Shown: piece by piece, positions 11,901 through 23,577 of the stretch | How the letters are laid out: each line of letters starts with the position of its first letter | How positions within the stretch are numbered: position 1 is the stretch's first letter | Assembly: GCA_032358165.1 (NCBI GenBank) | Contig: JAALGY010000031.1 | Location: 3,100,001-3,164,000 of the forward strand | Source of the DNA: Diplosphaera chodatii | Lineage: Eukaryota; Chlorophyta; Trebouxiophyceae; Prasiolales; Stichococcaceae | Length of the DNA: 64,000 bases | Direction: 5' to 3' | The notes under the pieces: generated by a model | What the model saw: the letters and a program-made list of their open reading frames with translations, nothing else | Database searches by the model: none | Told to the model about the DNA's origin: nothing | Made by a program: the position numbers and the translations under genes

Positions 11901-14900
11901 TGCACTCGCAGGCAGCCAGCTGTGGCGGCAGCGGGAGGCGGCGCGGCTGGCGGCCGAGGTTGCGGAGCTGCGGGGCCGGGAGCACGCGGCCGCCAACGCT
12001 GGCGGCCCGCCGGCGGATGCCGCCGTAGACAGGCAGAAGATCGCGCAGCTCGAGGTGGGTGCGGCGCATGGTTGAGGGCTGCGGCAGCTCTGTGTGACGC
12101 CGCTTGCCTGGAGCGCAGAACCAGCTGCGCCGAGATGGCACCAATATTCGAAAGCGAGCCTGGCATACTGTGGGAGACTGAGGCTGTGGCTCCGGGCAGA
12201 GATGCTGTGGCCTACCAGACAGTTCCCCTTACCCTTTGATATGCGCTTTATCAATGAGTGCGCGGTCTGGCAAGCAGTGCAGTGCAGTCATGTCCCCAGA
12301 ATTCCCTGCAGGCAGAGCGGCGCTCATTCCTGCGGCCGCACCCCGACCCGCCGCCGGCGCCGTCCGACTACATGCCGACCGGCGACGAGCTGTGGGCGTA
12401 CGACCAGGCGTGGGGGCCGGCGGTGGTGACGGCGCTCAAGGCACGGCACATCCTGCAAAAGTGCGTCACCTGTCTCTTGGCTCGTCCAGTTTGTTATTTG
12501 CGTCACATGTGCCCCGCCATTCCCATCGGCGATCGGCAGCGGCCGGCATCATGTTGTGCAAGGCTTCGCAAGTTGCATTTGTTGGCAGCTGCTTCCCATG
12601 ACTGCTGCCAAGGAACTCTGGCTGCCGCTGGCTCCGAGCAGGGTGCAGTTCTTGTGCGGTAGTTTCCTCCATGTTTTCTCAGCTCAGGGTGACCTCCGAG
12701 AGCCCTGCACGACAGCAGACGCCAGACAGACCCACTGCTGTGCCCCGGGTGCACGGTTCAGAGCACGACTCCCAACGAAAAGCCATCAATTCCAATAAAT
12801 CAACCCGCAGCCAACTGCCACCAGGGATCGGGAGTACATCATCCGGAGCGGCGCCGTGGAGATCATCGACCCCAACACGGGCCGCGTGCGGGAGGGCACG
12901 CGCTGGGAGAAGGGCCTGCACAACGCTATCGAGGCGAAGGAGGGGCTGCCGCTGAAGCCCACAGGGCGCACCTCCGCCTCGACCACCTTCCAGTCGTTCT
13001 TCGGCTTCTATGAGCGCCTTGCCGGCATGACGGTGAGCAGTGCTGCATTTGGGTTAGGGGTTAGGGTTTCATCGGCATGAAGCACGCCGCGTGAATGCCA
13101 AGCATGGCCTTCGTTGAGGGCTTGGCTGGCACCGGATTTGGGCATGTCACAAGCAAGCCATGGGCACACATGAGGATGCGTCTGTGCGGCTTGCAGGGCA
13201 CGGCGGCAACAGAGACGGCGGAGTTCTACGACGTGTACGGCCTTGACGTGTTGAGAGTCCCGACCAACAAGCCCAGCCGCAGGGTGGATCGAGGCCGCTT
13301 TCTCTTTGTGAACCAAACCCGCAAGTACAGGCACCTGCTGAAAGAGGTGTGCATCCGCTGCCTTCCCTTCGTGATACACTAGGTAATTCTTGGCCTATTC
13401 GCATTCAGTTCTGCTTCTATCAGTGCAATTGTGTGTGGTTATCGCAATGATGCGACTGCCAGTGTGGTGCCCGAGCATGCTGCAGTGCACGGTGATTGCT
13501 GCTCCGACACAGCCTGCCAGTGCACAGGCAGTCAGGCCGGGTCCAACCGCGCATGTCGTGCTGGGTGTGGCACCCGGTGCTGGTCGTTGCCCACAGGTCG
13601 ACGCGGCATTCTTCAAGGGCAGCGGGCAGCCGGTGCTGATTGGGACCTGCGACGTGGACGAGTCGGAGGAGGTGTCCAGGGCCTTGGAGGCCGCCAGGTA
13701 GTGTTCCATTGTCAGCAATTTGACAAAGACTTCCATAGCTATCGCAACATATTAGTAGCCTAAGTATTATATCACTGCTTTGTGCCTTTCGACTATCAGG
13801 TTTGTGCGTGTGCACTCTCACGGTCTGAACAGGGATGTGCGATGGTCACGTGCGTTCACAGCAGTGCCCAGTGTTGCCCAGCCGACCGGCTAACTGGCAC
13901 CATTGAGTCTCGGCCTGCTGCCTGTGTGGCGCAGCCTGCCGCCACACCTGCGGTATGAACACAGCTGGCGCACCGTCAAGGAAGGGCTTGGAAGTATGCT
14001 GATTTGAGCGTGTGCCGCTGCCGTGCAGGTTCCCGCACCGGGTGCTGAACGCGCGGCCGGATGAGCATGCGCAGGAGTCGCAGGTCATCGCGCAGGCCGG
14101 CATGCCCGGCGCCATCACCATCGCCACCAACATGGCGGGTGCAAGCTGTTGCCTCGTCCCGCTGGGCCATAGGCCTGCTGCCCTCACAGCCGTTGCACGT
14201 GGCCAGTGGTCCAGTGCTGCACAACTCACTCCATGCAGCAACCCAGGTCCTCACGGACATCAGCTGCCAAGGCCACGTGAGGCTTGCCCAGCCTGCGGCA
14301 GGCGCCCTTCACGGGTAGCCACCTCCTTGTGTGCAGCTGTCAGCCGCCGTCGAACCCTGAACCCTGCAGGTCGCGGCACGGACATCCTGCTGGGCGGCAG
14401 CCCCAAGGGTTTGGCGCAGCTGGAGCTGGAGCGCCGGCTCCTGCCGCCGCTCACCGCCGGTGTGCTATACCCTAAAGCCTAGTGCTGCAGAATTCCCACA
14501 AGTTTTCGTTGTTCTGGTGGCTTTCGTTCGCCTGACCTCCGCCTGCCGGACGATGCCCCATGATTCGGAGCAGTGCAGCGGCCGGCTGTGGTTGACGTGC
14601 CGCTCAGCTGGTATGGGCGGGCTGGTCGTCCGGTAGAGGTTGTGTGCACAGCACGAGGGCTTGCAGGCGGTCACGCAGAGCTGCAAGAACCGTTCTAAAA
14701 ATCCCATTGCACTTTAACACAGTGTAAGCTTGATTGTAGTTTCAAATAAACCTTCTATGTCAGATACAGTCTGTTGCATATAGTGGAACAGTGCCATCAG
14801 GACTGCACCCTGCAGGCAAGTGCAGCGGCCAGGCGATGACCGGTTTCCCGGAGCTGGACACGCCCGCCGCCATGGAGCGCCGCCTGCCGCCGCAGCTGCT

Positions 14901-17900
14901 GCGCGCGATGCAGACGGCTGAAGCCACGACCAGCGCCAGGTGGCTGTCACGTCTGTGATCGCGCCGCCTGCCCGCCGCAAGCCCGCAGCTCTGTGCGTTC
15001 TGCGGCAGGTCCTCGGCCACGGCATGCATGGGCGTGTGATCTGCGGTCTTCCAACTGCTAAGTCGCCAAGCCAGTTGATCGACGTGGGTCTGTGACACAG
15101 GGCGGAACGTAGCTGTACCATGGTTGGATGGTGTAATGCTGAAACACCGTAGACCGCCTCTTGCTTCATGTTGAGCAGGTACTTGGGTGACGCGGGGCTG
15201 GCGCCCGACCTGGCGCGCCACGTGCTGGGGCTTGTCATCGAGGAGGCCGAGGTGCTGCACGCGCGCGTCATGCTGGCGGCTTCTCTGGCAAGCGGGCAGG
15301 CGGCGGGCGGCGGCGGCGGCGGCGGTCCGGCAGCGGGAAGCGGCTCGCCGCAGGCGCAGTACGAGCAGCTGGCGCCGCTCGCAGACAGGATCCTCACAGA
15401 GTGGCAGTGCGTCCTTGCCAGTCTCGGCCTCCTGCTCTCGGCAATCGTAGTCGTGGTTCCGGCTGTTGCCAGACCTGTCCAAGACGGGCAGTGATCAGCA
15501 GGCGTGGATGTGCTGTACAGCTGACCGGACATGCCCTCCTCCCCTGGCAGCCGACGCTGCTGCGCAGCCACATGTGGCGTGTTGCGGGTGCTCACCTGGC
15601 TGAGCTGCCTGCACTTGGGGATCACAAGCGCTGAGGCCATGGCGCGCATTGCATGTGTATGCCATTCGCCTCAAACACGGCTCAAGCCAATAAGTTCTGT
15701 CGCGGCTGCAGAGAACGGGTGGAGGTGAGGCCTGAGAACCCGGAGCGCCGCGCGGCGCGGGGCCTCGACGGCCGGCCGCCGCTGCCGGGGGAGCGCTACA
15801 CGCCGCTGGTGAGCAATTCAGATGCCTCTCTTCCACGGAATGTCGCTGATCACAACCTAACCTGCGAACCAGGCAGCAGCCTGCCAGCCTGCTGCTTGCA
15901 GTGGGGACCGCAGCTTGTGCCACATCTAACTTGTGGTCAGTGAAGTCATTCGCTGATGTTGTGGGTGGACAGCAGCTTGACGACCAAGCGAAGTGAACAT
16001 TGGCCCCTTGCTTGAACGTTTCCTGACCTGCATGTGCAGGTGACCATCACCATGGTCGCGGCGGCGGTGCACCTGTGGCTGTGGATGGACGACAAGTGCC
16101 GCCGCCTCGCCGCAGCGGTGCGCTCTCTTGATCACAACAGCTGCAAAACTTGCTAGCATCTTGCTACCGGAAGCAGGCCCAGTCGGAGACAGCATCACGT
16201 GCAATTATGTAGTGGTGTCACAAGCCTATTTGTGCCTGCCAATTCGCACTTGGGTGTGGTGCATTGTTTTAGCTGTCTCTGGCTCTGCTGCTGCTGCTGG
16301 CGGCGGTGCTGCTACTGCCGGTGCTGCCTCGGCTGGTACTGATCATCATCATCGTCGCATCCCGGTGGAGGCAAAGCTTCTGTTTCGTCTGCACAGGTGC
16401 GACGGGATGGCGGCCTGTACGTCATTGGCACCTACCTGTTCGAGAGCGACCGGGTGGAGCTGCAGCTGTTCGGCCGTGCGGGCCGCCAGGTGCTGCCAGC
16501 CAGAATTTTGCCTTCATGAACGTGCTCAGGCAGTTCAGGGAAGGTGCAGGGTCGGCAGGACACCAGCCGGGTGGTCATCGCCTGAGGGCGCAGGCTGTCC
16601 TACACCTGCATGACTGGCGGCGGATGTCAGGTGCTGCCGCGCTGTCGCGCACTTGAAGCTGTCAACTGCGCGGCGTGACTGCGCCGCAGGGCGACCCGGG
16701 CAAGACGGTGTCGCTGTACAGCCTGGACGACCGGCGGCTGCAGACGAGCTCGTCTGTGATGAGGAGCGTGCAGGGCATGGTCGACCGTGCGTCTCTCCTG
16801 CAGCATCCCAGCAGCCACGCCTTCATGCTCTCTGTACAGCCTGTGGTCTCTGAGGCACCCTGACCATGCTGACTGTGCTTTGGCAGCGGCGACATGTTGT
16901 CAGGGGGCGCAAAGCCCGCTACACTTGACCGCATGCAATCAACACTACAGAAAGCGACCAGTCTGGACATGGAGTAAGACATGAGCGGAACCCCAGGCGT
17001 GCATTTCACCAACCCTATTGTCTGTTGTGTGGCGCTGCAGAGTGGAATGCCATACCCGATGAGGGCCTGGACAGCGAGATCATGGAGCGGCTGGTGGTGC
17101 GGCGCTACCGCGACGAGATCGCCAGCGTGTGGCGGGGGGCGCGCGACGTCACCCGGGAGTACGACGAGGTGCTGCTGATTGATTCATTCCGTTGAGGGTC
17201 ACGACGATGATGGGTTCATTTTTCAATTGTTCGTCAACGAGCATGAGCGACCACTGTGTAATAGCTGTGTGTAGAGGGGTAGTTCCGCAGCAGGCCTCTC
17301 TGTCCCAGTGTGGCTGTGTATCGGGCGCTGATGCCGGGGGCACGCCTAGTGTCGTATGCAGCATGCCCAGCAGACGGTCAGATCAAGGTCGGACAAAGCT
17401 TGCAGTCTGCATGGCAGGTCAAGCGATGCCGAATGCCCGGAAGGGCAAAACTCCTGAAACTATCAGTCGATCAGCAGCAGTACAATCATCACCGCAGCTG
17501 AGTGAAAGTCTGTGTCGGACCACAAAGCATGTACCTGATGCGCAGGTGGTGGCCCCCTACAGGGCGCAGACGTACGCGCTGCGGCGGCAGCTGGTCGGCA
17601 GCAGCGCGCTCGACCGCTCGCGCCTCATGGGCTCCTACATCCAGGTGCGGCAGGCCGCACGGCAGCAGGGTTAGCTAGTCATAGGTCCCGCCGCCCACGG
17701 CGCTCTCTGCTTGAGGCCTTGCGGCATGGGGCCGCGGCCAGCGCTCCGTCGGTTGTCCTTGGACGGCCTCTGAACAGGCGCAGACTGTCATTGACGGCCT
17801 GTACCACAGAGGACGCTGCGTATGTTGCAATGCTGGGTCGCACTGCATACTGCCGCCCCCCCTGTGACTGCAGCCAACGGCAAGCCCCACGCCCCGAGCA

Positions 17901-20900
17901 AACGCTGACACTGCGCAGATGACGGTGGACGACCTGGTGGCGCGGCACATCGACCCCGCGCTGCCGCCGCGCCGCTGGCGGCTGGCGGTCGCGTGGGCGG
18001 GCAGCGGCGGCCCGCACCAGGCGCTGTCCGAGGCCCAGCTGGACCAGGTGAGTTACGTAAATCAGCCCTGCTGTTGTTGTGTGCGCAAGGTGCAGCACAG
18101 CGGCCTCGCTGGGTACGAGTACATGTCGCTGACGCATCTGGACACAGGCAGACAGGCAGACGGGCATGCCATCTTGAAGCCTGCACATGGCGGCAGCAGA
18201 CCACTTGACAGAGCAGCCAGGCCGACGCAGCAGTGCTGTTGCACTGCCATGCAGCGTTTACCAGAGGGCCCTTCTCTGTGTGCTGCAGCACCGGGCCAGT
18301 GCCATAGATGACTGTGATGCGATGCGGCTCATATGCGGTGACATCCTCACTTGTTCCGCACTCACACTGCAGGCGACAGACGCAGCGGAAGCGGAGCTCA
18401 AGGCAGCGTCTGAGGCGCAGGCAGCGTGTGATGCCGAGTCGGATGCGCGGGTGAAGGCCGGCGCCGTCGCGCTGCTGCAGGAGGCCTTCGTGCAGCGGGT
18501 CGTCGCAGCCCACGACCGCAAGGTGGCCCTGTAGCAACACCACACGACTGACAGCTGAACGTGCATTCTTCAGCTGTCAGTCGTCAATTTTGTGGCACCC
18601 AGCGACCAGCACAGCAAGAGGCAAGGCAACTCGCAAGTGCAGAAACGCTCGGCTGCCAGAGTGATCCCGAGCCTACTCCTGCACCACAGCAGCTGCTTGT
18701 GTGGTGAGTGGTGTCTGCGTGTGTTGCAGAAAGCGGCGCGGGCGGCTCTGGATGCCCTGTACCACGAGGCAGACATGCGAGACGAAGCGGCAGCGAATCA
18801 CCAGTTGGCGCTGGGGCCACTGGCAGCGGCACTGGAGTGAGTGTGATCAAAAACACTTCTCCTCTTTATGAAGTACTCTCAACCAGCACCGCCCTCCCAC
18901 GCCTTGTTGCCACTGCATATGTTCACTCACGACAAGTGTTTTGGCGTGCATGACGGCTGCATCGCCTGCCATGGGTTGCCTGCCGGTTGTTCCCCACGCC
19001 GCAAACCGGGCACCCTAAACCCTACTCATGCGCACTGTGCGTCCGGCTGCAGTGCGGTGGCCAACCCGGTGGACGACCACTTCGAGGACGCCGCAGCGCT
19101 ACAGGGTGCCGCGCGGCCGCCAGAGGCGACGCGGCAGCTGCAGGCGCGCTCGGGCTGCAGATTTGCACCTGGCTACATGTTCGTGGACCTTCCAGTTTCA
19201 TTTTGCTGAATACTCATTGATGTGGTGATTGGCAATCCTGTCACAAGCGGGCTTTGACGCTGCAGATCGAGTACGGCGATGACGCTTCGCGCGAGCGGGT
19301 GCAGCAGGCGTACGCGCGGTATGAGGAGAACAGAGCAGACGACTGGGCTATGCCCCGGGTCGAGGTGCGCGCTGACCCCGTTCCCAGACACGCTAGCCCC
19401 GCTGTTGGACGCTGCCGACTGCTGGGGTTGCTTTGCTAGCAGCTGTCAGACTGGCCGCCTGTACCACATGCAGTTTGCAGACGACTGGTGCTGCAACGGC
19501 ACATGTTGAAGACTCGTTGCTTCAGCATCCAGCGGGCACTGCAATGCTGCGGCACCAAAAATCATCTGGTAAAGCCTGCATCTTTCAGGCTGCAGGCTTC
19601 TTTGGCTTAGTCTCGGCTCGGGACCGAAACCGACGCGCTCCCGGGCATGCAGGTGGTGACGCCGGCGGGGATGGCGGAGGTGGCGGCGGCCCTGGAGCAG
19701 GACGGCCCGCTGCCGGACCCCACGCGGGGCGCCAGCCTGGGCGTGGCCCGCGCCGCCGGCCTCTCGGCCTTCCGCGCCATGCGCGGCGCCGTTCAGCGGC
19801 CGCGGCTCAGGGGAGGGTACGCCGCTCAGGTGTGTGGAGACTCTTCCAGCCGACCGTCCAATCACCAAATTCTTGCACAGAGCGTGTGATACTGGCGGGC
19901 AGGGTGTAGCAAAGAATCGTCTGCTGACCACTTCCCGGTAGGATGATGGTACTGCAAGCGTCAGCAAGTCGTGGAAAAGGTTGTTGCAGCGCTCCTGACG
20001 ATACATCGATCACTATGGGGTCGATCACTTCGACTGATCATGCGTCTGTTGTTCAGGCGTCACGGCTGCGGGACCATCTGGGCGAGGCGCTGCTGGAGGC
20101 GTACGCGACCAAGCAGCAGGCGTGCTGCAGCGTCTACATGCGGCACGCCAGGTAGGCTGCCAACATGCCGAGTGCTGTTGTGCAGCAGCCGCACACGCCC
20201 GGCTGCCAGCGGTCTTCAGGGTGTGCTCAGCCGTATGCTAATCAGTACATAGTCATGGGACCATGTGATAGTCCTTGCAACCCAGCGGCCTGCGGCCGCA
20301 TGAGAGCGACGCCCTGCGGTGCGGTCAGAGATACAGCCTGCCACGCATCGCTGCACTAAACCCTAAACCCCACGCAGGCTGGAGCACCCGGCGGAGGCGG
20401 CGGCGCTGTGGCGCGACTTCGAGCGCGGGGCGCTGCTGGAGACGCTGGACGAGGCGTGGTGCGAGTTCCTGTCGCAGCTGGACGGCCTGAAGGCCGCCAC
20501 CGATATCAGGTCAGCGGGCGGCCGCACACCCTGAGAGACGCTGCTGCAGCTTGGCGCCTCCTGCTCTGTTCCCCTGGCGCACGCAGCCTGCCAGCCGACT
20601 GTCCAGTGTGCTGGAGGTCGCTCGCAACATCCCTGCCAGCGAAGCAGCATGGCCGCACATCGTGGCCACAAGTCAGCCGGCAGCCGCCCACGCCCCCCGC
20701 GTCCTCGCTGCAGGGCCTCCTCTGGACACCTGTAGAGATGCCCGCCTGTGCCCTCGCTGCAGGGCCTTCTCGGGGCGCACGCCCGTGGAGGAGTATGCGC
20801 TGGAGACGCGCTCGGCGTACGCGCGGCTGCTGACCGACTTCCGGCGGGAGGCGCTGGCGGCGCTGTTCCGGGGGGCCACGGCGCCGCCGGGGGTGTTCGG

Positions 20901-20907
20901 CCACTGA
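8921..20907 (+). CDS. Plastid-type SecA preprotein translocase ATPase, probably SECA2-like
   Basis: Motor ATPase that drives preproteins through the SecYE channel. About 30 exons span 12 kb and encode roughly 1,100-1,200 residues. ATG at 8921 begins a Ser/Arg-rich, transit-peptide-like leader. Motifs in order: [16 protein letters not shown] (about 9.92 kb); Walker A MKTGEGKT followed by [14 protein letters not shown] (exon 10557-10722); Walker [13 protein letters not shown] (exon about 11407-11538); the [20 protein letters not shown] segment (about 12.83-13.03 kb) running into AGMT-GTA across an intron; [15 protein letters not shown] split by an intron (14.14/14.37 kb); and GRAGRQ-GDPG split at 16.49/16.68 kb. 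Helical C-terminal exons continue to TGA 20905-20907. MRHFDVQL beside MKTGEGKT resembles plant SECA2 more than SECA1. Oddities: DDCRNPL where SecA usually has [14 protein letters not shown] where RGR-GRQ is usual, Gly/Ala-rich inserts (about 15.3 kb), and no C-terminal zinc-binding Cys motif. Exon limits are approximate. Confidence 0.93.
13049..13070 (+). repeat. Telomere-like GGGTTAGGG motifs in a SecA intron
   Basis: The run TTGGGTTAGGGGTTAGGGTT begins 16 bases after the donor at 13032/13033. It is a degenerate plant-type telomere repeat in the G-rich orientation relative to the gene. Confidence 0.7.
18544..18584 (+). repeat. Perfect 16-bp hairpin in a SecA intron
   Basis: The arms at 18544-18559 and 18569-18584 are exact reverse complements with a 9-base loop. 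The hairpin sits just inside the intron that follows the coiled exon ending near 18.53 kb. It could be a fold-back element remnant or an intron structure. Confidence 0.85.
19013..19023 (-). repeat. Telomere-like CCCTAAACCCT motif in a SecA intron
   Basis: About one and a half telomere units in the C-rich orientation, roughly 30 bases before the acceptor of the next exon. Confidence 0.55.
20355..20371 (-). repeat. Telomere-like ACTAAACCCTAAACCCC motif before a SecA acceptor
   Basis: Two telomere units end 6 bases before the acceptor CAG (20376-20378). They therefore occupy the place of the polypyrimidine tract. Confidence 0.7.
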
Positions 20908-22008
20908 GCGGCGGCGGCAGCATAGCAGCTGCAGGGTTTCAGGGTTTGCAGACCTGTTGAAGTCACTGCGCTTCCTCAGGGACCGGAAAGTGTCGAAATA
21001 TCACCAGTGGTTCGTGTCACTAAATGTGTCGTCAGCTCAGACTGTGCCGTGCTGATGCAAAACCGTTGGTGGGACCTGCGTGTGCACCGGCTTGTGGCTG
21101 AGCTGAGCCGCGCCAGCTGTCGTCGATCTCTGCCACGCTGACGCTAGCACACGCTGCGCCCCTAGATCCCTGTACGCTGCCGGTGCTGTGCTGACGGCGT
21201 GGATTGTGGCATCCCCACCAGCCCGGATCATGCCTGGCAGCGCCGCCACCTCTGCCCCACTGGTCAGCCGCGTGATGCCGCTGCCCACAGTGTCGCTGGC
21301 AGGACGACAGCGGTCTTGAAACACACCGCAGCTCCTACGCGCTCGTCAGGAAGCTGGACACTGAGCGAACCCAAGAGTGCAGGTGCGTGTCAGAGCATCA
21401 CCAGAGTGCCCCGCGGACTCCATCTCGTGATGCTCGGAGGGACCGTGCATCAAGTCGAACGATGTGGCCTTGTCGCCGCTTATCCCAGGGAACCTGCTGA
21501 CAGCAGTCATCCCGGTATGTCCTGTGTCGGCCTGTGGGCATCGACGCGGTTACTCCCAGCGGCAGTACAGCCCGGTGGCTGTACAGTACTGCTGTTGCTG
21601 ACCGAACACATCACGCGCACAGCACTGCACCGCAGCGTGTGTAGATTGCGATTGCCCTAGTTTGTAAGGTGCAAGCTTGCCTTTGCGGTGCCTCCGGTCC
21701 TGCGATGCTAGATGGCTTGCGGCACGGCAGCCGGTATCATTATATTCCATGCCGCGTGAACTTCAGCCGACGAACCACGGGCACGCTTCACATGACGCGG
21801 TGAACCGCGGCTGAGTACGTTTTCAAGCCATCTCAGCGCTGAGGAGCCCCTGCACTTGGAAGCTCTGGATCTCGGCAAGCACCTGCAGCATCTGAGCGGC
21901 AAGCTGCGCTGGCTGCACGGCTGCACGCCGTGCAGGGTGCGCGCACCTGCGACGCGCCACCAGTTGCCCTGCAAACTTGGGTGGCGGCGGGCGCGCGGGC
22001 CCGGGCCC
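20908..22008. other. Intergenic region between SecA and transporter copy 1
   Basis: No supportable gene. A TGTAA string at 21663-21667, the usual green-algal polyadenylation signal, is about 755 bases past the SecA stop, so its use is doubtful. The frame of transporter copy 1 stays open upstream to 21856, but the two paralogues begin at the equivalent of 22009, so this part is probably leader. Confidence 0.5.
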
Positions 22009-23577
22009 ATGCCGGGCCGCAACGGCAGCCTCGGAACGCCGCTGCAGAACATTCCGGAGGAAGGAGCGCCCCTGAAAGCGCCTCTAGCAGGCGCGCAGCG
22101 CTCCCAGCATGCGCGGTCGACTGGCGAGGGGCGCGGCAGCGGCGGCAGGGAGAGCGGGCTGAAAGACTTCATATCGTTGGCGGCGGCCAAGCAGGCGGCC
22201 GCTGCAGCGCAGTCTATAGATGAAGATCTGGAGTCTCCACAGCCAGGTGGTGCCGTGTCGTGGCTGTCGCGGCGGCTGCAGTGGCCGGTGGTGCCAATCT
22301 ACTCCGACGTTGGCACAGGCCACTGGTACGAATCGACGCTGCACTATGTCGCCATGACGGCAGCGCCTGCAGCTTGGGTGACCGGCCCATATGCCTTGTC
22401 GCGGCTCACCTGGGCGGGGGTGCCGGTTTTGGCTCTTGTGATTGCCTGCCACTTCTACTGCGCAATGCTCATGGCAGAGCTGCACACCTGGAACGTCGTC
22501 ATCCGGCACACGCGCTACCGTGACCTCGGCAAGTCCATCTGGGGGTTGAAGGGCTTCCACCTGGTTTTCTGCCTGCAAAACTTCGGCGCGATGCTGGGCA
22601 ACATACCCGTGGTGCTCTCGATCGCCATCTCCATGAAGACGCTCCACGCCTCACTGCATCCCGACAGCAACGTGCCCATCGCCTGGTGGCTGCTGCTGTA
22701 CGGGCTGATACAGCTGTCGCTGTCGCAAATCCCGACGATGCACCACCTGCGCCACCTCAACGCGGCGGCAGTGGGCATGACGGCGGCCTGGAGCGTCATG
22801 AGCGCTGTGCAGTGCATTCACACGGGCCAGGCGTGGCGGCAGGCCGGCACAGCAGTCAGTTATGCACCAGCAGCAGAGTCGACAGTCATCAGAGTGCTCA
22901 GCGTGTTTGAAGCCCCGAGCATCTGGTCGTTCTCCCTCGCCAACGTGCTGCTGCCCGAGATACAGTCGGTGGTCAGGCCGCCAGCGGTGGCCAATGGCCG
23001 GAAGGGTTTTGGGGCGGCAGTCGTCTTTATGGGGGTCGCATACTCGCTGGTCTGCATTTCAGGCTACTGGGCATTTGGCAACGCCGTTAGTTCAGTGTTC
23101 ACGGTGTCGCTGCCGGTGTCGCGCGGTTGGCTGTCCATCACGGCGCAGGTCCTGCTCATCGTGCAGTCCTGCATCAGCCTCCAGCTGTGGGCGCGACCAA
23201 CCTTTGAAGTGATGGAATACCTACTGATCGACTACTTCACCACGGAGAAAGTCAACCTCATGAGCCCTAAGAACTGCCTCGCACGCTTCGGTGGGACAGG
23301 CGCGTACATCCTGTCCACCACCTACCTGGCGGGGCTGCTGCCTGCGGCGCTGGGCGACTGGGCGAACATTGTCGGCGCTCTGTGCTTCATTCCTCTGGAC
23401 CTAGTGCTGCCGATGCTGCTGTGGAACTCGGTGCAGTCTCCTGCCCGCTGGCGGCGCATCGGCCACGTGCTGGTCTCGTGCATGTGGTGCCTGATCGCTG
23501 CGGCTGCGGTTTCGGCAGCAGTGTACCGCCTCGCCACCGTGGACAACCTGGACTTTTGGGCAGACGTCCAGGTATAG
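22009..23577 (+). CDS. AAAP-family amino-acid transporter, copy 1 (intronless)
   Basis: Membrane permease of the amino acid/auxin permease family, probably proton-coupled; substrate unknown. A single uninterrupted frame gives 522 residues. I chose ATG 22009 because MPGRNGSLGTPLQNIPEEG aligns with the starts of both paralogues; the frame is open back to 21856. After a disordered, acidic N-terminal tail of about 90 residues comes the block RRLQWPVVPIYSDVGTG, then about ten hydrophobic helices. Conserved patches shared by all three copies include RHTRYRDL-KSIWG, GFHLVFCLQN-GA-LG, VPTMHHLRHLNA-type, F-VMEYLL, NLMSPKNC and TYLAGLLPAALGDW. The gene has none of the 13 introns found at matching positions in copies 2 and 3. 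It shows no stop or frameshift and is probably functional. Confidence 0.92.
   Translation: MPGRNGSLGTPLQNIPEEGAPLKAPLAGAQRSQHARSTGEGRGSGGRESGLKDFISLAAAKQAAAAAQSIDEDLESPQPGGAVSWLSRRLQWPVVPIYSDVGTGHWYESTLHYVAMTAAPAAWVTGPYALSRLTWAGVPVLALVIACHFYCAMLMAELHTWNVVIRHTRYRDLGKSIWGLKGFHLVFCLQNFGAMLGNIPVVLSIAISMKTLHASLHPDSNVPIAWWLLLYGLIQLSLSQIPTMHHLRHLNAAAVGMTAAWSVMSAVQCIHTGQAWRQAGTAVSYAPAAESTVIRVLSVFEAPSIWSFSLANVLLPEIQSVVRPPAVANGRKGFGAAVVFMGVAYSLVCISGYWAFGNAVSSVFTVSLPVSRGWLSITAQVLLIVQSCISLQLWARPTFEVMEYLLIDYFTTEKVNLMSPKNCLARFGGTGAYILSTTYLAGLLPAALGDWANIVGALCFIPLDLVLPMLLWNSVQSPARWRRIGHVLVSCMWCLIAAAAVSAAVYRLATVDNLDFWADVQV

Noticed and set aside
8921..20907. Possibility that the SecA region is two genes, as the span is 12 kb
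   Set aside because: Motifs from both halves of a single SecA motor appear once each and in the correct order, and two of them are split across introns.
21856..22008. In-frame upstream extension of transporter copy 1
   Set aside because: The extra 51 residues have no counterpart in copies 2 and 3, whose starts align with ATG 22009.
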